A stretch of DNA of 64,000 nt, taken from positions 310,001 to 374,000 of the forward strand of contig NZ_JABZEO010000003.1 in NCBI RefSeq assembly GCF_013385175.1. The letters are read 5' to 3'. A program made the translations under genes and the position numbers. This stretch comes from Allochromatium humboldtianum (lineage in GTDB: Bacteria > Pseudomonadota > Gammaproteobacteria > Chromatiales > Chromatiaceae). This document shows, one piece after another, positions 1-12,004 of this stretch (the first letter of the stretch is position 1; every line of letters starts with the position of its first letter). Under the pieces are notes generated by a model. The model was given only the letters and a program-made list of their open reading frames with translations, did no database searches and was not told where the DNA came from.

Positions 1-666
1 CGATCTCGCGGCCGAGGCCGCCCCCTTGCGGGGCGCGCGTCTGCTGCTGGTCGAGGACAATGCCACCAATCAGCAGGTGGCGCGCGATCTGCTGGAGCGG
101 ATCGGATGTCTGGTGACGACCGCCGGCGACGGTCGACAGGCGCTCGAGCGCGTGGAACGGCTGACCTTCGACGCCGTGCTGATGGACGTGCAGATGCCGG
201 TCATGGACGGTCTGAGCGCCACCCGTGCGATCCGTGGCCGGCATCCGCGACTGCCCATCATCGCCCTGACGGCCGCCGCCCTGTCCGAGGATCGCGAACG
301 CTGTCTGGCAGCCGGGATGAACGATCATCTGAGCAAGCCGATCGTCCTCGAGTCGCTGATCGAGGTGCTGCGGCGCTGGGTGGTTCCCGCACACGCCGAG
401 ACGAGCGCTCCGGGCGTGGCGGGCCGGCTGTCGCCGGAGTCGCTCCAAGCGATCCTGGAGCGGCTCGAACGTCTGCGACGGCTGATCGAGCGCAACGACT
501 TGGTCGATTCGACAGGGCTGGATGGACTCGGCGAGTCACTCCGTGACACGCCCTATGTCGCCGATCCGCTGTCCCGGCTCGGGGTGGCGATCGAATCTTT
601 CGACTATGATACGGCCCTGGTCGAGATCGACCGTCTGTCACGCCTGTTGAGCGAGCCGGAGTCCTG

Positions 667-667
<1 letters not shown>
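1..667 (+). CDS. Hybrid sensor histidine kinase, C-terminal receiver part (5' end outside window)
   Basis: The reading frame is open from base 2, so the gene starts before the window; 221 residues are visible. They begin with a short Ala-rich linker and LRGARLLLVEDN, typical of the junction between the ATPase domain and an attached receiver domain in hybrid kinases. The receiver domain has the acidic pair (VEDN), the phospho-acceptor Asp in LMDVQMPVMDG and the conserved Lys in LSKPI. About 90 helical residues follow with no clear Hpt histidine motif. The TGA stop overlaps the ATG of the next gene by one base, implying translational coupling to the diguanylate cyclase. The hybrid-kinase assignment rests on the linker, since the kinase core is not in the window; a long stand-alone response regulator is the alternative. 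Confidence 0.75.
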
Positions 668-1581
<914 letters not shown>

Positions 1582-1611
1582 TCGTTCCTGACACCGGAGT
1601 CGTACCGAATC

Positions 1612-2148
1612 ATGGATCTCCTGCTCGGTTTCTCGGGGTTCATCGACCGGCTCAATCGCCGTGTCGGTCGGCTCACCCTCTGGCTTGTGCTGCTGAGCGT
1701 GCTGCTCAGCGCCCTGACCGCCACCCTGCGCTACACCCTCGATTGGGGCTCGAACGCCATGATCGAGGGCCAGTGGTTCATGTTCGGTCTGATCTTTCTG
1801 TTCTACGCGCCCCTGACGCTCCAGGAACGCGGTCATGTACGGGTCGACATCCTCTACAACCGGCTGCCGCCGCGCGGTCGGGTGCTGGTCGAGATCCTGG
1901 GCGGACTGCTGTTCCTGCTGCCGGTCTGTCTGCTGATCGTGATCGATGCCTGGGGCTATTTCCTCATCGCCTTCGAGCAGAACGAGTCTTCGGTCAATCC
2001 GGGCGGGCTGATCTGGTGGCCGATGAAGCTGGCCATCCCGATCGGCTTCGCGCTGCTGACCCTGCAAGGCGTGTCCGAGATCGTCAAGGGTCTCGCCGCC
2101 CTGACCGGCCGCCGCCCGCTGCCCGAACCCACGACGGGAGGACACTGA
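1612..2148 (+). CDS. TRAP transporter small membrane subunit (DctQ family)
   Basis: 178 residues with four hydrophobic helices, the usual size and topology of DctQ-type subunits of tripartite ATP-independent periplasmic transporters. The pattern (an early WLVLLSVLLSALTATLRY helix, a central QERGHVRVDILYNRL segment, late helices) resembles the subgroup annotated for mannitol/chloroaromatic or organic-acid uptake. It pairs with the large permease, which starts one base after this stop codon. A GGAG ribosome-binding site lies just upstream. No DctP-type binding protein is in the window; it is probably encoded upstream of base 1 or elsewhere. The substrate cannot be read from this subunit. Confidence 0.88.
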   Translation: MDLLLGFSGFIDRLNRRVGRLTLWLVLLSVLLSALTATLRYTLDWGSNAMIEGQWFMFGLIFLFYAPLTLQERGHVRVDILYNRLPPRGRVLVEILGGLLFLLPVCLLIVIDAWGYFLIAFEQNESSVNPGGLIWWPMKLAIPIGFALLTLQGVSEIVKGLAALTGRRPLPEPTTGGH

Positions 2149-2149
2149 G

Positions 2150-3601
2150 ATGACGGCCTGGCTCGCCGCCAACATGGCGCCGGTGATGTTCACGGCACTG
2201 GTGCTGTTTCTGCTGATCGGCTATCCAGTCGCCTTCTCGCTCGCCGCCGTCGGGATGCTGTTCGGCTGGATCGGGATCGAACTCGGGATGCTCACCCCAG
2301 CGCTGCTGCAAGCTCTGCCGGACCGGGTGTTCGGCATCATGCGCAACGAGATCCTGCTCGCGGTGCCCTTCTTCACCTTCATGGGGCTGATCCTGGAGCG
2401 TAGCGGGCTGGCCGAGGAACTGCTCGACACCGTGGGCCAGATCTTCGGCAGTGTGCGCGGCGGGCTGGCCTATGCGGTGATCTTCGTCGGCGCGCTGCTG
2501 GCGGCGACCACGGGCGTCGTCGCCGCAACCGTGATCGCCATGGGGCTGATCTCGCTGCCGATCATGCTGCGCTACGGCTATCATCCGCGTCTGGCGACCG
2601 GCGTCATCGCCGCCAGCGGTACCCTGGCCCAGATCATCCCGCCCTCGCTGGTGCTGATCGTGATGGCCGATGTGCTCGGGCGCTCGGTGGGCGACATGTA
2701 CAAGGGCGCGCTCCTGCCGGGACTGATCCTGACCGGACTCTATGCGCTCTATGTCTTCGCCAATACGCAGATCTGGCCGGAACGCGCGCCGGCCCTGCCG
2801 CCCGAGGCGCGCACCCTGCACGGTCGCGCTCTGGCCAAACGGATCGTCCTGGCACTCATCCCGCCGCTGGCGCTGATCTTCCTGGTGCTCGGCACGATCT
2901 TCATCGGCTGGGCGACCCCGACCGAGGGCGGGGCCATGGGCGCGGTCGGCGCCCTGATCCTGGCCGGTCTCAAGGGGCGGCTCAAGCGCGACATGCTCAC
3001 CGAGTCCATGGCCTCGACCGCGCGCATCACCAGCTTCGTCATCTTCATCCTGATCGGTGCGAGCGTCTTCAGTCTCACCTTCCGCGCCGTCGACGGGGAT
3101 CTCTGGGTCGAGCATCTGCTGACCTCGCTGCCGGGCGGCGTGCTGGGTTTTCTGATCTTCGTCAATCTGCTGGTGTTCCTGCTGGCGTTCTTTCTCGACT
3201 TCTTCGAGATCGCCTTCATCATCCTGCCGCTACTGGCGCCCGTGGCCGCGAAGCTCGGGATCGATCTGGTGTGGTTCGGGGTGCTGATCGGGGTCAATCT
3301 GCAAACCAGCTTCATGCATCCGCCGTTCGGCTTCGCGCTCTTCTATCTGCGCTCGGTCGCGCCGCCGAGCGTGCGCACGACCGACCTCTACTGGGGCGCA
3401 GTACCCTTCCTGGGGATTCAGTTGTTCATGGTGTTTCTCATCATCGCCTTCCCCGAACTGGTGAGCTGGGGGCTGGACGGCGCCACGACCCTGAGCGATC
3501 CGACCGAGATCGTCCTGCCCGAGACCGGCGGCTCCAGTCTGCTCGACAGCGGGGATTTCGATGGATTGTTCGGTCCGCCGCCGAGCGATTCGAGTCCTTG
3601 A
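2150..3601 (+). CDS. TRAP transporter large membrane subunit (DctM family)
   Basis: 483 residues, almost entirely hydrophobic, with about 11-13 helices. This is the ion-coupled permease subunit of a TRAP transporter. Family features include the early VAFSLAAVGMLFGW segment, a central GALLAATTGVVAATVIAMGL segment, GTLAQIIPPSLVLIVMADVLG and a late QTSFMHPPFGFALFYLRSV. It starts one base after the small subunit stop, so the two are co-translated. The C terminus carries about 45 polar, Pro/Ser/Asp-rich residues beyond the usual end, probably a disordered cytoplasmic or periplasmic tail. About 95 bases follow before the next gene, which has its own ribosome-binding site. Confidence 0.92.
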   Translation: MTAWLAANMAPVMFTALVLFLLIGYPVAFSLAAVGMLFGWIGIELGMLTPALLQALPDRVFGIMRNEILLAVPFFTFMGLILERSGLAEELLDTVGQIFGSVRGGLAYAVIFVGALLAATTGVVAATVIAMGLISLPIMLRYGYHPRLATGVIAASGTLAQIIPPSLVLIVMADVLGRSVGDMYKGALLPGLILTGLYALYVFANTQIWPERAPALPPEARTLHGRALAKRIVLALIPPLALIFLVLGTIFIGWATPTEGGAMGAVGALILAGLKGRLKRDMLTESMASTARITSFVIFILIGASVFSLTFRAVDGDLWVEHLLTSLPGGVLGFLIFVNLLVFLLAFFLDFFEIAFIILPLLAPVAAKLGIDLVWFGVLIGVNLQTSFMHPPFGFALFYLRSVAPPSVRTTDLYWGAVPFLGIQLFMVFLIIAFPELVSWGLDGATTLSDPTEIVLPETGGSSLLDSGDFDGLFGPPPSDSSP

Positions 3602-3697
3602 GCCTCTGAATCCGGCCCAAGCGTGCAGACAAAAACCCGATCGATATGGCAAGCTCGCCCCGTCATCGCCGCGAGTAGTACATAGAGGACACCACAG

Positions 3698-5281
3698 ATG
3701 TTCGAGGCAACGAAGGTCGGCCGCTCGGTCAGCAAGCAGGACTACAAGGAGCAGCAGGAGGAACTGCGCACCCAGCTCCTGGAGGTGCAGCGCGCGCTCA
3801 GGCACACCAGCATCCCGGTGATCGTGCTGGTCTCCGGGGTGGAGGCCGCCGGCAAGGGCGAGGTGATCAACCGGCTCAACGAGTGGCTCGACACGCGCGG
3901 CGTGCAGACCTTCGCCTTCTGGAACGAGTCCGACGAGGAACGCGAGCGTCCGCGCTACTGGCGCTTCTGGCGTGCCATGCCGCCGCGCGGCGAGATCTCG
4001 ATCCTGTTCGGCGGCTGGTATCAGACCCCGATCGAGCATCGCTTTCGCGGCCAGTGCAGTGACGCCGAACTCGACGGCGAACTCAACCGCATCGTCGACT
4101 TCGAACGCATGCTGGTCCAGGACGGTGCGCTGATCGTCAAGTTCTGGTTCCACATGTCCGAGTCCGACCAGAAGGCGCGGCTCAAGGAACTCTCGCGCGA
4201 CGATCGCAGCCGCTGGAAGATGCTGCCCGAGAAGAGCAAGTTCTCCGAGCACTATGCCGCCTTCGAGCAGGTCGCCGAGCGCGTCATCCTGCATACCGAC
4301 CGCGGCAGCGCGCCCTGGTATCTGATCGAGGCCGGCGACCGGCGCTACCGCGACCTGACCGTCGGCAAGACGCTGCTGCACGCCATCCGCTCGCGTCTGG
4401 CCGAGCACGAAGCGACCGAGGCCAACGGCACCCCGACCAGTCCCGAACTGCCCGAGAGCGACAGCGCCCAGATCACCCTGCTCGATCAACTCGACCTCGA
4501 TCTGGCTCTGCCGCACGAGGACTACAAGAGCGAGCTCAAGCGGCTGCAAGCGGAACTCAACGAGCTGGCCTGGAACGCCTACAACAAGCAGCGCTCGACC
4601 GTGCTGGTGTTCGAGGGCATGGATGCCGGCGGCAAGGGCGGCGCCATCCGCCGCATCACCCAGGCGGTCGACGCCCGACTCTATCGCTCCATCCCGGTCG
4701 CGGCGCCGACCGACGAGGAGAAGGCGCATCACTATCTGTGGCGCTTCTGGCGTCACATCCCGCGCGCCGGACTCATGACCATCTACGATCGTTCCTGGTA
4801 CGGGCGCGTCCTGGTCGAGCGCGTCGAGGGCTTCGCCGGCGCGTCCGAGTGGCGCCGCGCCTATTCCGAGATCAACCGCTTCGAGGAGCAGCTCGTCGAC
4901 AGCGGCATCGTGCTGGTCAAGTTCTGGATCCAGATCAGTCAGGACGAGCAGCTCAAGCGCTTCAAGGATCGCGAGGAGGTGCCCTACAAGCGCTACAAGA
5001 TCACTGAGGATGACTGGCGCAATCGCGAGAAGTGGCCGCAGTACAAGGAGGCCGTCAACGAGATGATCGTGCGCACCAGCACCCGCCATGCCGGCTGGAC
5101 CCTGGTCGAGGGCAACGACAAGCCCTATGCGCGCATCAAGGTGTTGCGCACCGTTTGCGACGCGCTCAACGAGGCGCTCAAGGGACCGCCGGCTCCGACA
5201 GCGGGCTACCTGCCCTGTGGCGACAAACGCGTCGAGCCGGCCGGCGGCAAGACGGTGAAGAATGGCGGCGGCAGCGGCTGA
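3698..5281 (+). CDS. pap: Polyphosphate:AMP phosphotransferase (two-domain PPK2)
   Basis: 527 residues made of two PPK2 domains in tandem, the layout of class II PPK2 (Pap), which transfers phosphate from polyphosphate to AMP to make ADP. Each half has a Walker A loop: GVEAAGKGE near residues 47-55 and GMDAGGKGG near 306-314. The C-terminal half keeps the lid motif YDRSWYGRVLVERVEGF. The N-terminal half has FGGWYQTPIEH at the equivalent place and so lacks the Asp-Arg pair, suggesting that only the C-terminal half is catalytic, as known for other fused Pap proteins. The ATG at 3698 follows an AGAGGA ribosome-binding site. The gene appears to be a single unit between the TRAP genes and rlmI. 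Confidence 0.93.
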   Translation: MFEATKVGRSVSKQDYKEQQEELRTQLLEVQRALRHTSIPVIVLVSGVEAAGKGEVINRLNEWLDTRGVQTFAFWNESDEERERPRYWRFWRAMPPRGEISILFGGWYQTPIEHRFRGQCSDAELDGELNRIVDFERMLVQDGALIVKFWFHMSESDQKARLKELSRDDRSRWKMLPEKSKFSEHYAAFEQVAERVILHTDRGSAPWYLIEAGDRRYRDLTVGKTLLHAIRSRLAEHEATEANGTPTSPELPESDSAQITLLDQLDLDLALPHEDYKSELKRLQAELNELAWNAYNKQRSTVLVFEGMDAGGKGGAIRRITQAVDARLYRSIPVAAPTDEEKAHHYLWRFWRHIPRAGLMTIYDRSWYGRVLVERVEGFAGASEWRRAYSEINRFEEQLVDSGIVLVKFWIQISQDEQLKRFKDREEVPYKRYKITEDDWRNREKWPQYKEAVNEMIVRTSTRHAGWTLVEGNDKPYARIKVLRTVCDALNEALKGPPAPTAGYLPCGDKRVEPAGGKTVKNGGGSG

Positions 5282-5369
5282 GGCATCCGAAGGTCTTCGG
5301 GCCGCCGACATTCGGTGCTAGTCTTGGCGGCCAACGACGAACACCCGCTATCGGATCGAGACGCCCATC

Positions 5370-6566
5370 ATGCACGCTCTACCACTCATCCTGCGCAAAG
5401 ACCAGGAACGCCGCCTGCTCGCCGGTCATTGCTGGATCTACAGCAACGAGATCGATACCCAGGCCACTCCGCTGAAGACGCTCGAACCCGGCCAGCCGGT
5501 CGAGATCCTGAGCCGGAGCGAGCGCTGGATCGGCCACGGCTATGCCAATCCGCACTCGCTGATCTGCGCCCGGATCGTCAGCCGTGAGCGGGCGCATCCT
5601 CTGAGTCCTGCACTGTGGCTCGCGCGTCTGCACGAGGCGCTGGCTCTGCGCGAACGGCTTTACACATCGCCCTTCTACCGGCTCGTCTTCGGCGAGAGCG
5701 ACGGACTGCCGGGACTGATCGTCGATCGCTATGGCGACCGGCTGGCGGTCCAGATCACCACCGCCGGGATGGAACGCGCGCGCGCCGAGATCCTGGCAGC
5801 GCTGGAGCAGGTGCTGCGCCCCACCGAGATCGTGCTGCGCAACGACACCTCGGTACGCGAATTGGAGGGATTGGAACAGAGCGTCGAGCGCGTGCTGGGC
5901 GATCCGTCCGGCGACTGGGTGCTGACCGAACAGGGACTGGAGTTCGCCGTCGATCCGATGCAGGGCCAGAAGACCGGCTGGTTCTTCGATCAGGCCGAGA
6001 ACCGCGCGCGTCTGGCCCGCTATGGCGTCGGCGAGCGGGTACTGGATGTCTGTAGCTATGTCGGCGCCTGGAGTCTGCGTGCCGCCGCGCTTGGGGCTTC
6101 GGACGTGACCTCCGTCGATGCCTCGGCCGACGCGCTGGCGCGCCTCCAGGCCAATGCCGAGCGCAATGGCCTGTCGTCGCGCGTGCACCCGCTCCAGGGC
6201 GATGCCTTCGAGGTGCTGCGCGAACTCCGCGATCAGGGCCGACGTTTCGACACCGTGCTGCTCGACCCGCCGGCCTTCATCAAGCGCCGCAAGGACGAGA
6301 AAGACGGCACGGCGGCCTATCAGCGGCTCAACCGTCTCGGTCTCGAGCTACTGGAGCCGGGCGGGCTGCTCGTCACTTCGTCCTGCTCCTTCCACATGGG
6401 ACGCGATGGCTTCCAGCGCGTGGTGCAACAGGCCGGTCAGCGTGCCGGCCGGCGGCTGCAACTGCTGGAGACCGGCCAGCAGGGCCCGGACCATCCGGTC
6501 CATCCGGCGATCCAGGAGACGGCCTATCTCAAGACGCTGTTCGTGCGCGCCCTACCCTCGCATTGA
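5370..6566 (+). CDS. rlmI: 23S rRNA (cytosine-1962-C5)-methyltransferase, RlmI family
   Basis: 398 residues. An N-terminal PUA domain (about residues 1-75, with LRKDQERRLLAGHCWIYSNEI) is followed by an EEHEE-type linker region and a Rossmann methyltransferase domain. The SAM-binding motif is VLDVCSYVGAWSLRAAALGA; the catalytic region includes LLDPPAFIKRRKDE and a late TSSCSFHM that carries the candidate catalytic cysteine. This is the standard RlmI architecture (about 396 residues in E. coli). The ATG at 5370 was chosen because it begins the PUA fold at the usual position. No strong terminator separates it from pap. Confidence 0.92.
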   Translation: MHALPLILRKDQERRLLAGHCWIYSNEIDTQATPLKTLEPGQPVEILSRSERWIGHGYANPHSLICARIVSRERAHPLSPALWLARLHEALALRERLYTSPFYRLVFGESDGLPGLIVDRYGDRLAVQITTAGMERARAEILAALEQVLRPTEIVLRNDTSVRELEGLEQSVERVLGDPSGDWVLTEQGLEFAVDPMQGQKTGWFFDQAENRARLARYGVGERVLDVCSYVGAWSLRAAALGASDVTSVDASADALARLQANAERNGLSSRVHPLQGDAFEVLRELRDQGRRFDTVLLDPPAFIKRRKDEKDGTAAYQRLNRLGLELLEPGGLLVTSSCSFHMGRDGFQRVVQQAGQRAGRRLQLLETGQQGPDHPVHPAIQETAYLKTLFVRALPSH

Positions 6567-6735
6567 GTGATCGGCGTCGGGTGTCCCGGCGGCATGGAGC
6601 GTACCGGCACGGCCTGTGCTTATGCATCTTGGGCGGATGGATTTTGCCGGAGGGCTTGCATACACTTCACCGCGCTGAACCCGCCCATCAGGCCCGTCAT
6701 CACCAACGCCGATTTTTTTCAAGAGATTCAAGACC

Positions 6736-7368
6736 ATGCACGTCGACAGGTCGCTCAACCCAATCAACGCCCATCCCGAATCCATGCTCATGACCGTCCG
6801 GGTCGAGTCCCAGGCAGCAGCGGCCCGGATCCGCCGCCTTGCCGCCTCGGGTCTCGCTCTGGCCTTGACCCTGGCCGGACTCCTGGCACTGAATGGCTGC
6901 ACCACCGCACCACCGCCGACGACACAGTTCAGCGGTCCGATCGACAAGGTGGTGGTCAGGAAGTCACAGCGCCAGCTCGAACTGCTCAGCGGCGGCCGTG
7001 TGGTGCGTCAATATCGCGTCGCCCTCGGCGGCGCCCCGGTCGGCCACAAGTATCGCGAGGGAGATCAACGCACCCCCGAGGGCAGCTACAAACTCAACTG
7101 GCGCAACCCCAACAGCAACTTCTACAAAGCGATCCACATCTCCTACCCCAGTTCCAAGGATCGCGCCGCCAGCCGCCAGCTCGGCTACAGTAACCCAGGC
7201 GGCATGATCATGATCCACGGCCTGCCCAACTACATCCAGTCCGAGAGCATGCGCCGGCAGTACGCCAATCGTGACTGGACTCAGGGCTGCATCGCGGTGC
7301 AGAACCACGAGATGGACGAGATCTGGAGCCTGGTGAAGGACGGCACGCCGATCCAGATCATGCCCTGA
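6736..7368 (+). CDS. L,D-transpeptidase (YkuD) family lipoprotein, YafK/DpaA-like
   Basis: 210 residues. An Arg-containing N-terminal region and a hydrophobic stretch end in the lipobox LALNGC (Cys55), so the mature protein should be a lipoprotein of the cell envelope. The C-terminal domain has the YkuD pattern: IHGLPNY with the catalytic His, then DWTQGCIAV with the catalytic Cys. The DWT.GCIAV form is typical of the YafK/DpaA group, which acts on or removes murein crosslinks and lipoprotein-murein links. ATGs at 6784 and 6790 would give a more normal signal peptide, so the exact start is uncertain. The 3' end overlaps convergent tsaC by 11 bases. Confidence 0.85.
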   Translation: MHVDRSLNPINAHPESMLMTVRVESQAAAARIRRLAASGLALALTLAGLLALNGCTTAPPPTTQFSGPIDKVVVRKSQRQLELLSGGRVVRQYRVALGGAPVGHKYREGDQRTPEGSYKLNWRNPNSNFYKAIHISYPSSKDRAASRQLGYSNPGGMIMIHGLPNYIQSESMRRQYANRDWTQGCIAVQNHEMDEIWSLVKDGTPIQIMP

Positions 7369-7987
7369 TTAGGCGCCCGGTGCGTCCATCGCGGATCACG
7401 GATGGGCGATCGGACCCGGCGCAGTGTCCGGCGAGGATGTAGTCCGGCAACTCGTCGAGCGCGAGCCGCACGTCGAGACTGGTTCGGGCCGCCGGACGCG
7501 CGGCCTGGTTGGCGCTGGTCGAGACGATGGCTCCACCGTAAGCACGACAGAGCGCGGCGACCAGCGGATGGGCGCTCACGCGCACGGCGAGCGTGTCGAA
7601 GCGTCCGGTCAGCCAGCGCGGTGTCGTCGGACGCGCCGGCAACAGCCAGGTGTTGGGTCCGGGCCAGGTGGCGAGGATGTCGCGCAGCCGCTCCGGTTCC
7701 AGCGGTTCGACGAAGGGCCAAAGTTGATCGGGATCGGCCGCGATCAGGATCAACCCCTTGCTGACCGAGCGACGCTTGATGGCGAGCAGACGCGCGACGG
7801 CTTGCGCGTTCCAGGGGTCACAGCCGAGTCCGTAGACCGCCTCGGTCGGATAGGCGATCACGCCGCCGCGTCTCAGGCAACGGACGGCCAGACGCAGACG
7901 GTGTGCGGGTCGCCATGGAGTCGCGTCGGTCGGAACCGACGTTTCAGTGGGCTTATGTTCGAGGCCGGCTGGATGGTGCGGATTCAC
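7358..7987 (-). CDS. tsaC: Threonylcarbamoyl-AMP synthase TsaC (YrdC/Sua5 family)
   Basis: 209 residues from a GTG start; no in-frame ATG exists near the N terminus. It makes threonylcarbamoyl-AMP from threonine, bicarbonate and ATP, the first step of the t6A37 tRNA modification. Family signatures are GGVIAYPTEAVYGLGCDPWN, the KRR...KGLILI nucleotide-binding motif, TWLLPA, LAVRVSAHPLV and IVSTSANQAARPA. It is the short TsaC form without a Sua5 C-terminal domain. The first 25 or so residues are Pro/Thr-rich and may not be translated in full. In E. coli tsaC lies with dprA and smg; here it is nearby (topA-smg-dprA starts 1.7 kb away), a partly rearranged version of that cluster. Confidence 0.9.
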   Translation of the reverse strand: MNPHHPAGLEHKPTETSVPTDATPWRPAHRLRLAVRCLRRGGVIAYPTEAVYGLGCDPWNAQAVARLLAIKRRSVSKGLILIAADPDQLWPFVEPLEPERLRDILATWPGPNTWLLPARPTTPRWLTGRFDTLAVRVSAHPLVAALCRAYGGAIVSTSANQAARPAARTSLDVRLALDELPDYILAGHCAGSDRPSVIRDGRTGRLIRA

Positions 7988-8060
7988 GGCTGAGCGCTCC
8001 GGTCGATGGTTGTCTCGATCCCGAGCGGGTCGTCTACCGCTCGGTTCGACTTGGTCTAGA

Positions 8061-9611
8061 ATGAGTTCCCCACGCGCGTACCAACGACCTCATCGAGCTA
8101 GTACACACTTGAGTATCAACCCATCCCAAAAAAGCGGTTTGGAAGCCTGGCTCGAGGTCATTCGTGACCAGAAGATGCCAATCTTCGAGCAGACCGTGCA
8201 TCACATCCTCTCGATCGCCGAAGACGATCTGGCGCCGGCCTCGGCGCTGGCGAGCGTCGTCCTGCAGGATGCCTCGCTGACCACTCGCCTGCTGAAGCTG
8301 GCCAACTCGATCGCCTACAACCCGAGCACCACGGCCATCAGCACCGTCACGCGCGCCGTGATCGTGCTCGGCTTCGATGCCGTGCGGGACATGTGTCTGA
8401 CCCTGACCCTGGTCGACACCCTGCTCCAGGGACCGGCGAAGGCGCGTCTGGAACGCGAACTGGCCCATGCCATGCATGCCGCGACCCAGGCGCGCGCCCT
8501 GGCCATCGTGCGGGGCGACAAGTCGCCCGAGGAGGTCTTCATCGCCACCCTGCTGTACCGGGTCGGCGAGCTGGCCTTCTGGTGCTTCGGCAACGAGCAC
8601 TGTGAGCGCGTCGAGCAGCTGGCCAATCAGCCGGGCATCACCATGGAGACCGCACAGGAACGGGTGCTGGGATTTCGTCTGAGTCAGCTCAGTCGCCGCC
8701 TGGTCCACGAATGGCGTCTGACCGATCTCCTGAAGGAGGCGATCGATTCCCCGGCGCGCCAGGATCCGCGCATCCAGACCGTCATGCTGGGCCATCAGAT
8801 CGCTCGCTGTGCCGAGGAGCACGGCTGGCGCTCCGAGGAGATGGGGCGCCTGGAGCGCCGTGCCGCGCGACTGGTCGACGTCTCCGAGGCCGACGCCCGC
8901 ACGCTGCTCCAGGACAAGGCCGCCGTCGCCTTCGGCATGGCCAACGACTGTGGCGCCACGGCCTCGGCCAGACTGATCCCGCTGCCCGAGGAGTACCGCA
9001 GCCTGCTCGATGCGCTACCCACTGAGCCGGACGCCGAGCCGCCGGCCGGCGAGACACCGCCGCCTCCAGCCCATCCGATCCCGGATTCCAGACTGCAACT
9101 GAGCATCCTGCGCGAACTCAACTCGGCCATCGAGAGTGCGCGCTGCGACTTCAATGTCATCATGGAACTGGTCCTGGAGGGACTCTATCGCGGCGTGGGC
9201 ATGGATCGCGTGATCTTCGCCCTGATGACACCGGACAGGCGCGGTCTCAAGGCCAAGCACGCGCTCGGCATGGCGAACGAGACGACGATCGCGGCCTTCC
9301 AGTTCGCGCGTCCAGCAATCGGGACGAACATTCTGTTCGAGACCCTGGACCGCCAGCGACCGCGTCTGGTGACGCTCGCCGAGCGCGAGCGCGATCCGCA
9401 TCTGGTTCCCGAGGGGCTGTTGGCCATCATGGGCATCGTGCCCTTCATGATTGCACCCATCATCATCAGCCAGAAGAGTATCGGGCTCTTCCTGGCCGAT
9501 CGTGGTCTGAGCCAACGTCCGCTCGACCCGGAGAGCTTCGAGGAATTCAAGCATTTCGTCCAGCAAGCGAACCTGGGACTGACCCTGGCCCAGAGTCGCC
9601 AGCGCCGCTGA
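8061..9611 (+). CDS. HDOD domain plus GAF-like domain signalling protein
   Basis: 516 residues from the ATG at 8061; a TTG at 8109 is an alternative start. An HDOD domain occupies about residues 30-230 (KMPIFEQTVHHILSIAEDD, LASVVLQDASLTTRLLKLANS, then FIATLLYRVGELAFWCF). A Pro-rich hinge (ETPPPPAHPIPD) leads to a GAF-like domain of about 160 residues (LNSAIESARCDFNVIMELVLEG ... GLFLADRG). HDOD proteins are non-catalytic relatives of HD phosphohydrolases that act in signalling, cell-cycle and motility control. HDOD-GAF combinations are frequent in gammaproteobacteria but poorly characterised. The frame remains open further upstream into the start of tsaC, but that part reads as non-coding. It converges on topA across a GC-rich hairpin. 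Confidence 0.82.
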   Translation: MSSPRAYQRPHRASTHLSINPSQKSGLEAWLEVIRDQKMPIFEQTVHHILSIAEDDLAPASALASVVLQDASLTTRLLKLANSIAYNPSTTAISTVTRAVIVLGFDAVRDMCLTLTLVDTLLQGPAKARLERELAHAMHAATQARALAIVRGDKSPEEVFIATLLYRVGELAFWCFGNEHCERVEQLANQPGITMETAQERVLGFRLSQLSRRLVHEWRLTDLLKEAIDSPARQDPRIQTVMLGHQIARCAEEHGWRSEEMGRLERRAARLVDVSEADARTLLQDKAAVAFGMANDCGATASARLIPLPEEYRSLLDALPTEPDAEPPAGETPPPPAHPIPDSRLQLSILRELNSAIESARCDFNVIMELVLEGLYRGVGMDRVIFALMTPDRRGLKAKHALGMANETTIAAFQFARPAIGTNILFETLDRQRPRLVTLAERERDPHLVPEGLLAIMGIVPFMIAPIIISQKSIGLFLADRGLSQRPLDPESFEEFKHFVQQANLGLTLAQSRQRR

Positions 9612-9617
9612 GTTCAC

Positions 9618-9637
9618 CGCCCGCCGTCGGGCGGGCG
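9618..9637. terminator. GC-rich hairpin between convergent genes
   Basis: A perfect 8-base-pair stem (CGCCCGCC paired with GGCGGGCG) with a GTCG loop lies in the 39-base gap between the HDOD-GAF gene and topA, whose 3' ends face each other. Neither side has a T-run, so it is not a canonical intrinsic terminator, but its position suits a bidirectional termination or 3'-end stabilising element. Confidence 0.45.
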
Positions 9638-9650
9638 ACGTGCCGACGGC

Positions 9651-11957
<2,307 letters not shown>

Positions 11958-12004
11958 GCGGGACGGACGGATAGCCTGTAGTCAGGTGGTGAATGTTCGG
12001 ACGT

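Noticed and set aside
3230-5311. A 693-codon open frame on the minus strand opposite pap and the TRAP gene end
   Set aside because: Antisense to two confident genes; high GC leaves few stop codons in the mirrored frame, and the translation has no known domain and a skewed His/Asp/Leu composition.
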